This document shows positions 9,682-18,247 of a stretch of 35,148 nucleotides of DNA, one piece after another. Below the pieces are notes generated by a model, which was given only the letters and a program-made list of their open reading frames with translations, searched no databases and had not been told where the DNA came from. The DNA comes from Nitrospira sp. Its GTDB lineage: Bacteria; Nitrospirota; Nitrospiria; Nitrospirales; Nitrospiraceae. Made by a program: the position numbers and the translations under genes. Where the stretch lies: positions 1 through 35,148 of the forward strand of contig JAFEBM010000037.1 in the NCBI GenBank assembly GCA_018242685.1, read 5' to 3'. How positions within the stretch are numbered: position 1 is the first letter of the stretch; each line of letters starts with the position of its first letter.

Positions 9682-10341
9682 TTGTTCCACGTGGAACAAG
9701 TGAGTTCACCTTCCTTACTGTTGCAGGCAAGCTCGACTGAAATTGGCGTTCCACTCAGTACCGAACAGGTGCAACAGTTCATGGTGTACCTTAAGCACCT
9801 TCAACTCTGGAATCAATCATTCAATCTCACAGGCATTACCCTAGATGACGAGATTATCATCAAACACTTTGTGGATTCCCTTGGTGCGCTCAGGGCCGAT
9901 GACATTAAGATTGGGGCAAAGCTACTCGATGTCGGTACGGGAGCAGGATTTCCTGGAATTCCTCTAAAAATTGCGAGGATGGACCTGGATATTACTCTTG
10001 TTGAGCCGGTAAGAAAGAAATTCTCCTTTCTTCACTATATTATAGGCCTCCTACGACTTGAAAACGTCGATATATTCGGCGGAACTCTAGAGAGATTCTT
10101 AAACGAACGTCTTCCCTATGCATCATTTGACTATTTGACCACTCGTGCGTTGAAACATGACTTGATCCTGCATGACGGTGCGAGACTCCTTCGATCAGGA
10201 GGAAAAGCCATTCTTTACTCGTCACAACCGATTAATCAGCCAGATTTTCCCTCCAACTGGTTATTGATGAGTACATACACATTTCACCTTCAGAAAGGAT
10301 ACGGACGGAGAGTGATTTCCATTGTTACACCTTCAGTCTAA
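9682..10341 (+). CDS. rsmG: 16S rRNA (guanine527-N7)-methyltransferase RsmG
   Basis: 219 residues if translation begins at TTG 9682; a GTG at 9700 would remove six residues. The upstream start lies within the parS palindrome, so the first residues FHVEQ are encoded by parS and the true start is uncertain. The SAM-binding motif LLDVGTGAGFPGIPLKI is at about residues 81-97, and WNQSFNLTGI (43-52) is typical of GidB. The enzyme methylates G527 of 16S rRNA. The gene order mnmG-rsmG-parA-parB is canonical. Confidence 0.93.
   Translation: MFHVEQVSSPSLLLQASSTEIGVPLSTEQVQQFMVYLKHLQLWNQSFNLTGITLDDEIIIKHFVDSLGALRADDIKIGAKLLDVGTGAGFPGIPLKIARMDLDITLVEPVRKKFSFLHYIIGLLRLENVDIFGGTLERFLNERLPYASFDYLTTRALKHDLILHDGARLLRSGGKAILYSSQPINQPDFPSNWLLMSTYTFHLQKGYGRRVISIVTPSV
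9683..9698. promoter_or_regulatory. parS: parS site 1 (ParB-binding palindrome)
   Basis: TGTTCCACGTGGAACA, a perfect 16-bp palindrome matching the chromosomal parS consensus. The symmetry extends one base each side (9682-9699). It coincides with the proposed TTG start of rsmG and lies about 1.45 kb before parB. ParB is expected to load here. Confidence 0.93.
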
Positions 10342-10357
10342 ATGATCTGATCTTAAA

Positions 10358-10373
10358 TGTTCCACGTGGAACA
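10358..10373. promoter_or_regulatory. parS: parS site 2 (ParB-binding palindrome)
   Basis: A second perfect copy of TGTTCCACGTGGAACA, 675 bp from the first and between rsmG and parA. It ends 22 bp before the parA ATG and may let ParB influence parAB expression in addition to nucleating the partition complex. Confidence 0.93.
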
Positions 10374-10395
10374 AATCTGTTGTGGGAGCTTTTCG

Positions 10396-11172
10396 ATGGG
10401 AAAGGTTGTTGCGGTCGCGAATCAAAAAGGTGGAGTCGGCAAAACCACTACGGCGATAAATCTTTCCTCTGCCATTGCGCTAGAAGGAAAATCCGTATTG
10501 CTCATCGATATGGACCCACAAGGAAACGCAACGAGTGGCCTCGGCATTGACCATGGAGCCTTGAAAAGCACAACTTACAGTTGCCTCGCTAAAACCAGCA
10601 CAATCCAAGAATCTTCAACGCAGACATCAGTTCCTGGGCTCTTTCTCTTGCCGGCCAATTCTGATCTTGCCGGGGCTGAAGTTGAACTCGTCAATATTGA
10701 TGGGCGCGAAGGTCATCTTAGAACGATCATCAGCGAGATCAGAGAAACATATGACTTTGTTTTTTTAGATTGCCCTCCAGCTCTTGGAATTCTCACCATC
10801 AATGCTCTTACCGCCGCAGATTCTGTTCTCATACCTGTTCAATGTGAATATTACGCGATGGAGGGTCTGACCAGACTCATTGGGAGCATCGATCTTGTCC
10901 GCCAATCGTTTAATTCAAACCTAGACCTGGAAGGTATTGTCTTGACGATGTTTGACTCTCGCAATACCTTATCCAGGCAGGTTGTCGACCAAATACGGTC
11001 TCACTTCGTCGATAAGGTCTATCAAGCCGTCATTCCGCGCAATGTCTCGCTCGCAGAAGCTCCAAGTTACGGCCGACCTGGAATTTTGTACAACGTGGCA
11101 TCTGCCGGTTCGCAAGCATACGTATCTCTAGCTAAGGAGTTTATAGTCCATGGAGAAAAAAGCCCTCGGTAA
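10396..11172 (+). CDS. parA: Chromosome partitioning ATPase ParA
   Basis: 258 residues from ATG 10396, chosen because GGGAG lies about 8 bp upstream and the protein then begins MGKVVAVANQKGGVGKTT, the usual ParA N-terminus with its deviant Walker A motif. An earlier in-frame ATG at 10357 lies in the parS palindrome and would add a 13-residue FHVEQ-type leader. Further motifs are LLIDMDPQGNAT (Walker A') and FVFLDCPPALG (Walker B). ParA forms a nucleoid-bound ATP-dependent gradient that moves ParB-parS complexes. It overlaps parB by 23 bp. Confidence 0.96.
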   Translation: MGKVVAVANQKGGVGKTTTAINLSSAIALEGKSVLLIDMDPQGNATSGLGIDHGALKSTTYSCLAKTSTIQESSTQTSVPGLFLLPANSDLAGAEVELVNIDGREGHLRTIISEIRETYDFVFLDCPPALGILTINALTAADSVLIPVQCEYYAMEGLTRLIGSIDLVRQSFNSNLDLEGIVLTMFDSRNTLSRQVVDQIRSHFVDKVYQAVIPRNVSLAEAPSYGRPGILYNVASAGSQAYVSLAKEFIVHGEKSPR

Positions 11173-11998
11173 AGGACTCGGCGCCCTCCTCCCATCCTCC
11201 AAAACGAGCCAGCCAACGGAACCAGCCGATGTCCAGCGAGTCCGGATCGAGAACATTGTACCCAATCGCTATCAACCACGGCACACCTTTCCCCAGGAAG
11301 CACTTGCTGAACTCGCCGCTTCCATCAAAGAAAGCGGGGTTCTTCAGCCGATTATGGTTCGTCGCAAGGGTGACGGCATTTACGAATTGATTGCCGGAGA
11401 ACGTCGATGGCGTGCCTCGAAAGAAGCCGGTCTGGAGACTATCCCTGTCGTCATCCGCAATTGCAGCGATCAAGAATCGCTCTTGCTGGCATTGGTTGAA
11501 AATCTCCAACGGGAAGACTTGAATCCGATGGAGACTGCACGGGCGTATTCCCGCATGATGAATGAATTCGGCCTTACGCAAGACGCGATTGCCGCAAAAG
11601 TCGGTCGTGATCGTTCCTCCGTCGCAAACTTCGTTCGACTGATCCATCTTCCCCCTGAGGTACAGGAACTCGTTGAAGGGGGAACCCTGACCACCGGTCA
11701 TGCGAAAGCTCTTCTCGGCCTCCCATCCACGGAGGAGCAGCTGAGAATCGGCAAAATGGTCGCTGCCGGGACTCTTTCTGTCAGAGAGACGGAACAACTC
11801 GTGGAGCTCTCCCTTGTAGGAAAGAAGCGGCAACCCAAGAGGCCGCGCAGTTCACCCTATGCTGATCTCGAGACCAGATTACAGAAACGTCTCGGCACGA
11901 AAGTGACGATCCACCCCCAACAACAGGGAGGGAGAGTCGTCATTCACTATTTCTCCCCTGACGAACTCGATGGTATTGTCGACACAATCCTGAGTTAG
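11150..11998 (+). CDS. parB: Chromosome partitioning protein ParB
   Basis: 282 residues. The N-terminal stretch MEKKALGKGLGALLP is the ParA-interacting peptide. The CTPase/ParB-N domain (about 30-125) contains AGERRWRA (residues 82-89), the nucleotide-binding motif. A helix-turn-helix (about 135-165, TQDAIAAKVGRDRSSVANFVR) reads parS, and a short C-terminal dimerisation domain ends the protein. ParB binds the two parS palindromes upstream, clamps DNA using CTP and spreads. The start lies inside the parA 3' end, so the two are translationally coupled. Confidence 0.96.
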   Translation: MEKKALGKGLGALLPSSKTSQPTEPADVQRVRIENIVPNRYQPRHTFPQEALAELAASIKESGVLQPIMVRRKGDGIYELIAGERRWRASKEAGLETIPVVIRNCSDQESLLLALVENLQREDLNPMETARAYSRMMNEFGLTQDAIAAKVGRDRSSVANFVRLIHLPPEVQELVEGGTLTTGHAKALLGLPSTEEQLRIGKMVAAGTLSVRETEQLVELSLVGKKRQPKRPRSSPYADLETRLQKRLGTKVTIHPQQQGGRVVIHYFSPDELDGIVDTILS

Positions 11999-12171
11999 CT
12001 CCGAGCCCTGCCTCCTGTGTGCCTCGTCCATGTCTAAAAACCAGATCTTATTGCCTTTTAAGCATATGAACGCTAAATATCTCATCGGAACACACCGATA
12101 TGTTATCTACGATGAGGCCTCTGCCCTTTCATCGGATCACGCTATCCTAAATCTCGAGAGGAGGAGAGTGT

Positions 12172-12666
12172 ATGTGGAAGGACAAACAAGACGGCAGGCG
12201 TTCCGACGACGTTGATACTGAGAGCAATGGATTGAGCCTGGAACCTATGCGGCACGAACCCGGCCAAGACGTCAGCGCTTTTGTGGGAAAAGGCGTCGCA
12301 TTCAAGGGCACCATCACCTACAACGGGACCGTGCGCATCGATGGGAGTCTCGAGGGAGAAATACACACCGATGGCATCCTGTTGGTTGGCGAAGAAGCCG
12401 TTATTACGGCGAAAGTTACGGCCGGCACTATCGTCTGCAAGGGAAAGATTACAGGGGATATCCACGCCAGAGACAAGATGAAGTTGCGCGCTCCTGCCAT
12501 TATCAACGGCGGAGTCACCACACCCATGCTCTCCATGGAAGAAGGGGTTCTTTTTAACGGTACACTAGAGATGGAACAAGCCGCACCTGCCTCACAACGA
12601 GACACACCACATCTCCATTCTATCGCAATTCCGAGTGAGCCCATCGTCAGGAGGGTCTCAGCATAG
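12172..12666 (+). CDS. Bactofilin (polymer-forming cytoskeletal protein)
   Basis: 164 residues with a GAGGAGGAG ribosome site. A disordered charged N-terminus (1-30) precedes the bactofilin beta-helix (about 35-130), recognisable from the repeats AFKGTITYNGTVRIDGSLEG, GILLVGEEAVITAKV and CKGKITGDIHARDKMKL. Bactofilins polymerise without nucleotide into filaments that localise envelope or segregation proteins. The gene lies 173 bp after parB and is followed by a second bactofilin, which may copolymerise with it. The position suggests, but does not prove, a role linked to ParAB. Confidence 0.9.
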   Translation: MWKDKQDGRRSDDVDTESNGLSLEPMRHEPGQDVSAFVGKGVAFKGTITYNGTVRIDGSLEGEIHTDGILLVGEEAVITAKVTAGTIVCKGKITGDIHARDKMKLRAPAIINGGVTTPMLSMEEGVLFNGTLEMEQAAPASQRDTPHLHSIAIPSEPIVRRVSA

Positions 12667-12789
12667 TCATGTGATAGACTAAACAATGAATAGAAGGGCC
12701 GTTGCTTCCCAGCGAGCGAGTTTCCCTTTTGTTCAACCCATTGACGGCACTGCCTCGTCGGTTGTTGTCACAAGGAGTAGGAAAAACTG

Positions 12790-13236
12790 ATGTGGGCTCT
12801 AGGCGACAAACATGCTCAAGACACGAACAACAACGATAATTTTACGTTCCTGTCAAAAGGAGTCGACTTCAAGGGCATTCTCAACTTTGATGGAACCATC
12901 CGCATCGATGGCCGCGTTGAAGGCGAGGTTCACACCACCGGGACTCTCATTATCGGGGAGCAGGCAGTTATCAAAGGTCTTCTTTCAGCTGGCACGCTGA
13001 TGACCAGTGGCAAGGTCACTGGCACGGTCACAGCGACCGCAAAAATTCAAATCCTTAAGCCCGGGATCCTCATCGGTGACATTCGCACACCGGGTATTTC
13101 AATCGAGGACGGCGCTCACTTCCATGGCATGTGTGACATGGGAGATCGTAAATGGGCCGACGACAGCCCTACGCCATCCAAGAATGTTCACGATTTAGCA
13201 TCCCATCGAGCCAAAGCTCGGGCAGTAGACCTCTAG
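12790..13236 (+). CDS. Second bactofilin
   Basis: 148 residues, clearly paralogous to the preceding gene: FLSKGVDFKGILNFDGTIRI, GRVEGEVHTTGTLIIGEQAV and SGKVTGTVTATAKIQILKPG align with the beta-helix repeats there. An AAGGAG ribosome site precedes the ATG. N- and C-terminal tails are short and unstructured. The tail ends in basic residues (HRAKARAVDL). Paired bactofilins occur in several bacteria and often assemble together; copolymerisation here is inference. Confidence 0.9.
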   Translation: MWALGDKHAQDTNNNDNFTFLSKGVDFKGILNFDGTIRIDGRVEGEVHTTGTLIIGEQAVIKGLLSAGTLMTSGKVTGTVTATAKIQILKPGILIGDIRTPGISIEDGAHFHGMCDMGDRKWADDSPTPSKNVHDLASHRAKARAVDL

Positions 13237-13272
13237 CCCTTTATCGACTCCTCCCGGTACAATGCTGGCCTC

Positions 13273-14355
13273 ATGACACGCCCAACCGTCCTTCTCGGTA
13301 TGAGCGGCGGAGTTGATAGCTCCGTCGCAGCCGCATTGCTCGTTCGCCAAGGTTACGAGGTGCACGGCATTACCCTCCAGGTATGGGAACACGAAGACGA
13401 AACCGTAGCAGCTTCCCAAAAGTGGCAAGACCGAGGGTGTTGTAAGATCGGGATCGCTAAGCACGTCGCCAAACTTCTCAACATCTCCCACGAAGTCATC
13501 GACACCCGCGACATCTTTCGGAAAGGGGTGATTGACGATTTTCTCCACGGCTATACCACCGGCATGACACCCAATCCCTGTGTCCGTTGCAATGAGAAAG
13601 TGAAAATTCGGGGACTCATCGATCTCGCAGCCGCACGCGACTTCAATTACGTCGCAACCGGACATTACGCTCGCCTCCAAAACTATCACGGCACTTCCGT
13701 GCTCGCGCGGGCCAGTGATGATCGCAAGGATCAAACGTACTTTCTCTACCGCCTCAATCCTCACTGGCTACCCAGACTCCTCTTCCCACTGGGAAATCTG
13801 GCCAAATCGGACGTCTGGAGAGAAGCTGAGGTCTTGGGACTCCCGGCCGATGAGCTGAAGGAAAGTCAGGAAATCTGCTTTGTCACTCAAGGAGACTACC
13901 GAACCTTCATCGCAAAAGAGGTACCTGAAGCCAAGAAACCCGGCCTCTTTATCGATGAGACCGGTCAGCCCTTGGGCCAGCACGACGGAATTGCGTTCTA
14001 CACACCAGGCCAACGTCGGGGTCTTGGCATTGCCACAGGACAACGGCTCTATGTTCAACAGGTACACCCTGCAACCAATACCGTGCTGCTCGGCCCTGAG
14101 GCATCTCTCCGCAGACACGAGTGCATGGTGAGCGATCTCAATATCTTTGTGGGCCATCGATTCGAGAGTCCAACCGAAGTTTATGTCAAAGTTCGCTATG
14201 CGACACCCCCGACACCTGCCGTCCTGTCACCAGTAACCGAGTCAAGCATCCGCGTTCAATTTCGAGAGCCTCAACGGGCATTAAGTCCCGGCCAATCCGC
14301 CGTCTTCTATGAAGGAGACCAAGTCCTTGGAGGAGGAATTATCCAACCGTTCTAA
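13273..14355 (+). CDS. mnmA: tRNA 2-thiouridylase MnmA
   Basis: 360 residues. The PP-loop SGGVDSS at residues 11-17 binds ATP, and the two catalytic cysteines are present: Cys103 in NPCVRCNEKVK and Cys202 in ESQEICFVTQ. The central tRNA-binding domain and C-terminal beta barrel are complete. The enzyme thiolates U34 of tRNA-Lys, -Glu and -Gln. It acts on the same wobble uridine as MnmE/MnmG encoded about 4-6 kb upstream. It starts 36 bp after the second bactofilin, so it is probably co-transcribed. Confidence 0.97.
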   Translation: MTRPTVLLGMSGGVDSSVAAALLVRQGYEVHGITLQVWEHEDETVAASQKWQDRGCCKIGIAKHVAKLLNISHEVIDTRDIFRKGVIDDFLHGYTTGMTPNPCVRCNEKVKIRGLIDLAAARDFNYVATGHYARLQNYHGTSVLARASDDRKDQTYFLYRLNPHWLPRLLFPLGNLAKSDVWREAEVLGLPADELKESQEICFVTQGDYRTFIAKEVPEAKKPGLFIDETGQPLGQHDGIAFYTPGQRRGLGIATGQRLYVQQVHPATNTVLLGPEASLRRHECMVSDLNIFVGHRFESPTEVYVKVRYATPPTPAVLSPVTESSIRVQFREPQRALSPGQSAVFYEGDQVLGGGIIQPF

Positions 14356-14487
14356 CGTCATCGGCATTTTCTTCTTCTTGACTTGTCCCACATTCTTCCT
14401 ATAGCCTGCGAACCTATGGTAGGGGGGAGGAGGAGTGCCTCCATCCCCAGTCAGAGTCTACGCTCATCACATTCATCTGAGGTTTCA

Positions 14488-14772
14488 ATGTTCGGTTCAT
14501 TTGGATGGATGGAATTAATGCTGATCTTGATCATTGTCTTGATCATTTTCGGCGCCGGTAAACTTCCCCAATTGGGAGAAGGCCTCGGTAAAGCCATTAA
14601 AGGTTTTAAGAAGTCCGTACACGAAGCCGATGCCATTGACGTGACACCGGCCGAACAGTCTCAGCAGGCCCAGTCACAGGCCTCATCATTCAATCAGGTC
14701 AACGCCCAGTCAGAACCTACGCCATCGCCCGCTCCCCACGCGACGCAACCGGGACAGGTGAAACAAGGGTAA
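14488..14772 (+). CDS. tatA: Sec-independent translocase TatA/TatE-type protein
   Basis: 94 residues from ATG 14488; upstream in-frame ATGs would add a non-conserved tail. One N-terminal membrane helix (about residues 5-22) is followed by the hinge FGAGKLPQLGEGLGKAIKGFKK, the amphipathic helix and a Gln/Pro/Ala-rich disordered tail. This is the TatA pattern. TatA oligomers form the pore for folded, often cofactor-bearing proteins. A second Tat protein follows 69 bp downstream; no tatC is in the window. Confidence 0.92.
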   Translation: MFGSFGWMELMLILIIVLIIFGAGKLPQLGEGLGKAIKGFKKSVHEADAIDVTPAEQSQQAQSQASSFNQVNAQSEPTPSPAPHATQPGQVKQG

Positions 14773-14841
14773 AAGGCCTGAGTGTCCTGTGACCCTTGGA
14801 CGGCGGGGATATTAACGGCCTTACCATAACTACCCTGAATC

Positions 14842-15141
14842 ATGTTTGGATTGGGCGCCAGCGAGATCTTAATCATTCTGGTGATAGCCTTTCTCCTCTT
14901 CGGTCCGAAACAACTTCCCGAAGTCGGCCGTCAAGTTGGCAAAGCCATTAAGGGCTTTAAAGATACGGCTGAGGATCTGCGCAAATCGGTGGAGCCGGAG
15001 CTCAACATCATTCAACAAGAAGTCAAAATGGTCGAACAGGACTTTCAAGCTTCTATGAAGGAAGCCGAGGAAGAAATCACTGCTGCGGGTAAACAATCCG
15101 AGGAGAATCCTCAGTCTCTTAGCAAGTCGAGTCCCCTATAA
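14842..15141 (+). CDS. Twin-arginine translocase TatA/TatB family protein
   Basis: 99 residues with the same architecture as the preceding gene: a membrane helix (5-20), then FGPKQLPEVGRQVGKAIKGFK and a longer acidic helical tail (EDLRKSVEPELNIIQQEVK). FGPKQLPE and the longer helical region lean towards TatB, but TatA and TatB cannot be separated safely here. Adjacent tatA-like genes are common in lineages with many Tat substrates. Confidence 0.9.
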   Translation: MFGLGASEILIILVIAFLLFGPKQLPEVGRQVGKAIKGFKDTAEDLRKSVEPELNIIQQEVKMVEQDFQASMKEAEEEITAAGKQSEENPQSLSKSSPL

Positions 15142-15315
15142 CCGGAAATGATCAGTGCGGTGGTTTCAGGAAGAGGATACGGGCAGCATAGACTCTCCCC
15201 TATTTCCCCCTCTCATCGAACCTTCTCATTGACGATTATATAGATACATATACGTACTAATAGTTCTCCTTGTCTTGAAAGGCCTGCGCGACTCGGCTCC
15301 TTTCCTCTTCTCAGA

Positions 15316-17031
15316 ATGGATACCCTCAGGACGATCACTCCGCCAACAATTCGCCCCAAGTGGAAGCCGATCTTCCTCACAGCAATGACGGCGGCGGTCG
15401 GACTATTGACCGTCTGCGGTCCAGCTGAGAGCGCCTTCGAATTACCCGAAGGGGAAAAGATTACCAATCCCATTGTCATCGGGCGTGGCATCCCCCAAAA
15501 AGAAGCCTACGAATTGTTCGATCCAAAGATCGGCAGAAACTTCGACCTCAAAAATCTTTGGATACGGGCCGATCTGCGCGTACGGCCGGAATTCCGCAAT
15601 CACGTCTGTTTCGGTGGCGGTATCGGCGCCAGCGGACAATGTAACGCCTCTGGTATTGCTCCAAATAACCTGATCGGCAACGCCAACGATCAATTCGTCC
15701 AGCAGATGACCCGCTTAGGCATCGGTTACGATCTATCACCCGATGTCAATTTTTACTTCGAATTCATTGATTCTCGCACTTGGGGTGGGAACGGCACACC
15801 GGTCGGCGCCGGAGGCGCTGGAAACAACGGAGACCCTTCGATCCACACCTGTGGATCCACGCCCAATCCAGGCGGGAGGCCCGTCTGCACACTCGGAGTG
15901 CGAGCCGGCTACATGTTGATTCGTAACTTCGCCGGCATACAGGGTCTGGGTCTCAAGGCCGGTCGGCAGTATCTGGTGTTCGGCGATCAGAGCTTGTTCG
16001 GTCACTTTGATTGGTCCAACACAGGCTTCTCGTTTGACGGAGTCATGGTGCAATACAGTAACAGCATGCTGGATTCCCATGTCGGCTGGTTTCGGACAGC
16101 AGAAACGGACCTCTTCCAAGGGGCGGCAGTCGGCAGTGGTCAAGCAAACATCGTCGCCACAGGTCAGGCGCGAAGTGCCGACCACGATGCCGACTTGTTA
16201 ATCATTTACAATCAGATCAAGAATGTGCCGGGGTTTCTCATCGAACCGTTCTATGTCTATTACAAGAACACCCTTGGTGGAGGAGACATTTCCTCGCAGG
16301 GCCTGGGCACTCCGAAGCACGGTAATCAAACCCGCCATACCATCGGAGGACGGGTAGCCATGAAAAAAGGCAATTTCGATCTCTCCAGCGAAGTGGTCTA
16401 TCAGTTCGGGCAGATGGGAGACACCGCTGCCGGTGCAAGCACGCTGTGCGGCGCCTCTGGAGGCGAAGGGCAATGTCTCCACATCAATGCCTGGGCGACC
16501 AGAAATTGGTTCGGCTACACAGCATTCAACCTGCCTGGGAAACCTCGGATCGCCTTCAATTTTGATTATGCCTCCGGAGATGGCCGGGCAAATTGCACGC
16601 TAGCCGCTGCCTATGGCGATTGTAGAACCGCCAATACGTTTGAAAACTTCTTCCCGACCAATCACATTCACATGGGATATATGGATGTCATGGCATGGAA
16701 GAACATGATGAGTTTCTCCGGCAACTTTCAAGCCAGACCTTCATCCAATGATCACATCGAAATCTGGTATACGAATCTAAACCTGGCCAACGCTCGAGAC
16801 AATTGGTATCGCGCAAGCCAAGGCGTCTATGTGTTCTCACAACCGGACAACACCGAAACTCATATCGGTGACGAAATCGATTTCGTCTGGACACACTTCT
16901 TAATGAACGGCATGGTAGCCTTTCAAACAGGTTACGGCCATCTATGGCCCGGCCCCTACATATCGAGGAATTTGGGACGGCGAGCCGTGGGGCAAGATTG
17001 GGCTTATGCTCAGCTGTGGATCAATTTTTAG
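15316..17031 (+). CDS. Alginate-export-like outer-membrane beta-barrel protein
   Basis: 571 residues. The basic N-terminus and hydrophobic stretch (about residues 21-40, ending AESA) form a signal peptide. The rest is rich in alternating aromatic strands (LWIRADLRVRPEFR, DVNFYFEFIDSRTWGG, PGFLIEPFYVYYKN) and ends in WAYAQLWINF, with the C-terminal Phe typical of outer-membrane barrels. It resembles alginate-export/porin-like proteins that are abundant in Nitrospira. The substrate is unknown. Several cysteine pairs (CFGGGIGASGQC, CTLAAAYGDC) probably form disulfides in loops. No Shine-Dalgarno is obvious, so the start is approximate. Confidence 0.75.
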   Translation: MDTLRTITPPTIRPKWKPIFLTAMTAAVGLLTVCGPAESAFELPEGEKITNPIVIGRGIPQKEAYELFDPKIGRNFDLKNLWIRADLRVRPEFRNHVCFGGGIGASGQCNASGIAPNNLIGNANDQFVQQMTRLGIGYDLSPDVNFYFEFIDSRTWGGNGTPVGAGGAGNNGDPSIHTCGSTPNPGGRPVCTLGVRAGYMLIRNFAGIQGLGLKAGRQYLVFGDQSLFGHFDWSNTGFSFDGVMVQYSNSMLDSHVGWFRTAETDLFQGAAVGSGQANIVATGQARSADHDADLLIIYNQIKNVPGFLIEPFYVYYKNTLGGGDISSQGLGTPKHGNQTRHTIGGRVAMKKGNFDLSSEVVYQFGQMGDTAAGASTLCGASGGEGQCLHINAWATRNWFGYTAFNLPGKPRIAFNFDYASGDGRANCTLAAAYGDCRTANTFENFFPTNHIHMGYMDVMAWKNMMSFSGNFQARPSSNDHIEIWYTNLNLANARDNWYRASQGVYVFSQPDNTETHIGDEIDFVWTHFLMNGMVAFQTGYGHLWPGPYISRNLGRRAVGQDWAYAQLWINF

Positions 17032-17153
17032 ACTACCTTGATGCTTCCTCGTTAGTTCACGAAGATTATGCTCACATTTCATACAGCAAGCAGTTAGTTT
17101 TTATGTCGCCTGTCCGACGACAAGCGCCCCTCTTACACAAGAAATTTCACCGT

Positions 17154-17765
17154 CTACATGGCCGCTTGAACTAAGCGCTCCTGAAGTTCGCCATAGTTCT
17201 GCGTCACAGGAAACCGAGGAAATTCTTTCGGTAAATGATCCGGCGGCCGAAAGAAAAATCCAGCGTCGGCTTCCCCCAGCATCGCGGTGTCGTTATACGA
17301 ATCACCGGCGGCCATCGTAAAGAAGTTGAGCGATTTGATTGCAACTACCGCGTGCCTCTTAGGGTCCTGCATTCTCATGTGATAGTTCACAATGCGGCCG
17401 TTCCCTCCGACTTCCAGCTCATTGCAGAGGAGAGTCGGGAAGCCAAGCTGTCGCATAAGCGGCTGGGCGAACTGATAGAACGTATCCGACAAAATAATCA
17501 CCTGATAACGCTCCCTGAGCCACGCCAGAAAGTCGGTCGCCCCTTGTAAAGGACCCATCTTTTCAATCACAGCTTGAATGTCGCCGATCTTCAACGCATG
17601 CTGATCGAGTATGTCTAACCGCTGCCTCATGAGCTTGTCGTAATCCGGCATCTCACGAGTCGTGATCTTCAAGTCATCGATGCCCGTCGTCGCGGCCACA
17701 TTGATCCAGATCTCCGGAACGAGCACCCCCTCCAGATCCAAACACACCGCCACAGGCTTGTGCAT
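17154..17765 (-). CDS. thrH: Phosphoserine/homoserine phosphotransferase ThrH
   Basis: 203 residues of the HAD superfamily. Motif I is CLDLEGVLVPEIW (nucleophile Asp10), motif II is IILSDTFYQF and the metal-binding motif is AAGDSYNDTAML. DLEGVLVPE, MRQRLDILD and QPLMRQLGFPTLLC are distinctive of ThrH rather than SerB. ThrH dephosphorylates phosphoserine and can transfer the phosphate to homoserine. No serB is visible nearby, so it may supply serine. It is transcribed towards the barrel gene and is preceded by a chain of small ORFs of unknown status. Confidence 0.92.
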   Translation of the reverse strand: MHKPVAVCLDLEGVLVPEIWINVAATTGIDDLKITTREMPDYDKLMRQRLDILDQHALKIGDIQAVIEKMGPLQGATDFLAWLRERYQVIILSDTFYQFAQPLMRQLGFPTLLCNELEVGGNGRIVNYHMRMQDPKRHAVVAIKSLNFFTMAAGDSYNDTAMLGEADAGFFFRPPDHLPKEFPRFPVTQNYGELQERLVQAAM

Positions 17766-17806
17766 GCCAACTCTCCTCTTCGTCAGTCAAGGTACCGCCG
17801 CTCTGC

Positions 17807-18043
17807 TCACCAGGAGGCAGAGACACCGCGACATTTTGAAAACGATTGACTCAAAAAATGCCGAACCTTGTCCACCGCCCGATCGAGTATCTTTGCCTCT
17901 TTCCATGCCGGCTGATTGTCGGCTTGATCGTTGATCATGATTTCGAAACGCTCATTTAAGTGAGGGAACATCTTCTCGAGGGACTTGGAAAGGCCTATTT
18001 GCTGTTCCCTTGATAGCAGAGAGAAACTAATATGCCGATGCAC
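17807..18043 (-). CDS. Possible small hypothetical protein
   Basis: 78 residues from a GTG start at 18043; an in-frame stop lies three codons upstream, so this is the only start. No good ribosome site. The composition is protein-like, with a central amphipathic stretch (SREQQIGLSKSLEKMFPHLN, then AVDKVRHFLSQSF). It lies 41 bp upstream of thrH and 6 bp after the next small ORF on the same strand. No family recognised. It could be a relic of a larger gene. Confidence 0.35.
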   Translation of the reverse strand: MHRHISFSLLSREQQIGLSKSLEKMFPHLNERFEIMINDQADNQPAWKEAKILDRAVDKVRHFLSQSFSKCRGVSASW

Positions 18044-18049
18044 AACGAA

Positions 18050-18247
18050 TCAAGAGCCATGCTGCCGTGGCGCTGACACTGTGGCAGAGGTATTTCTTTC
18101 TTTGTTGATCGTCCGGTCCGTTCTCACCTTGCTATGACCTACCTCCAGATCTATGCGGAGCACTACATCGACAGATCCTACCGGTTCGTTTGCCCTACCC
18201 CAAATGGACTCCCACATAAGGCCATCTTTGGGTCTTGCGCGTCTCAT
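18050..18247 (-). CDS. Possible small ORF in chain upstream of thrH
   Basis: 65 residues, basic, starting MRRARPKDGLMWESIWGRAN. Its ATG overlaps the stop codon of the preceding small ORF in an ATGA arrangement, a typical sign of translational coupling. No family recognised and no strong ribosome site. May be spurious; listed because of the tight same-strand spacing on both sides. Confidence 0.28.
   Translation of the reverse strand: MRRARPKDGLMWESIWGRANEPVGSVDVVLRIDLEVGHSKVRTDRTINKERNTSATVSAPRQHGS

Noticed and set aside
9656..9684. TTGACC-N17-TAATTG as a promoter for rsmG
   Set aside because: The -10 hexamer matches the consensus poorly and runs into parS; read-through from mnmG is enough.
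15230..15270. Promoter before the barrel gene (TTGACG followed by AT-rich DNA)
   Set aside because: No -10 box lies at an acceptable 16-18 bp spacing.
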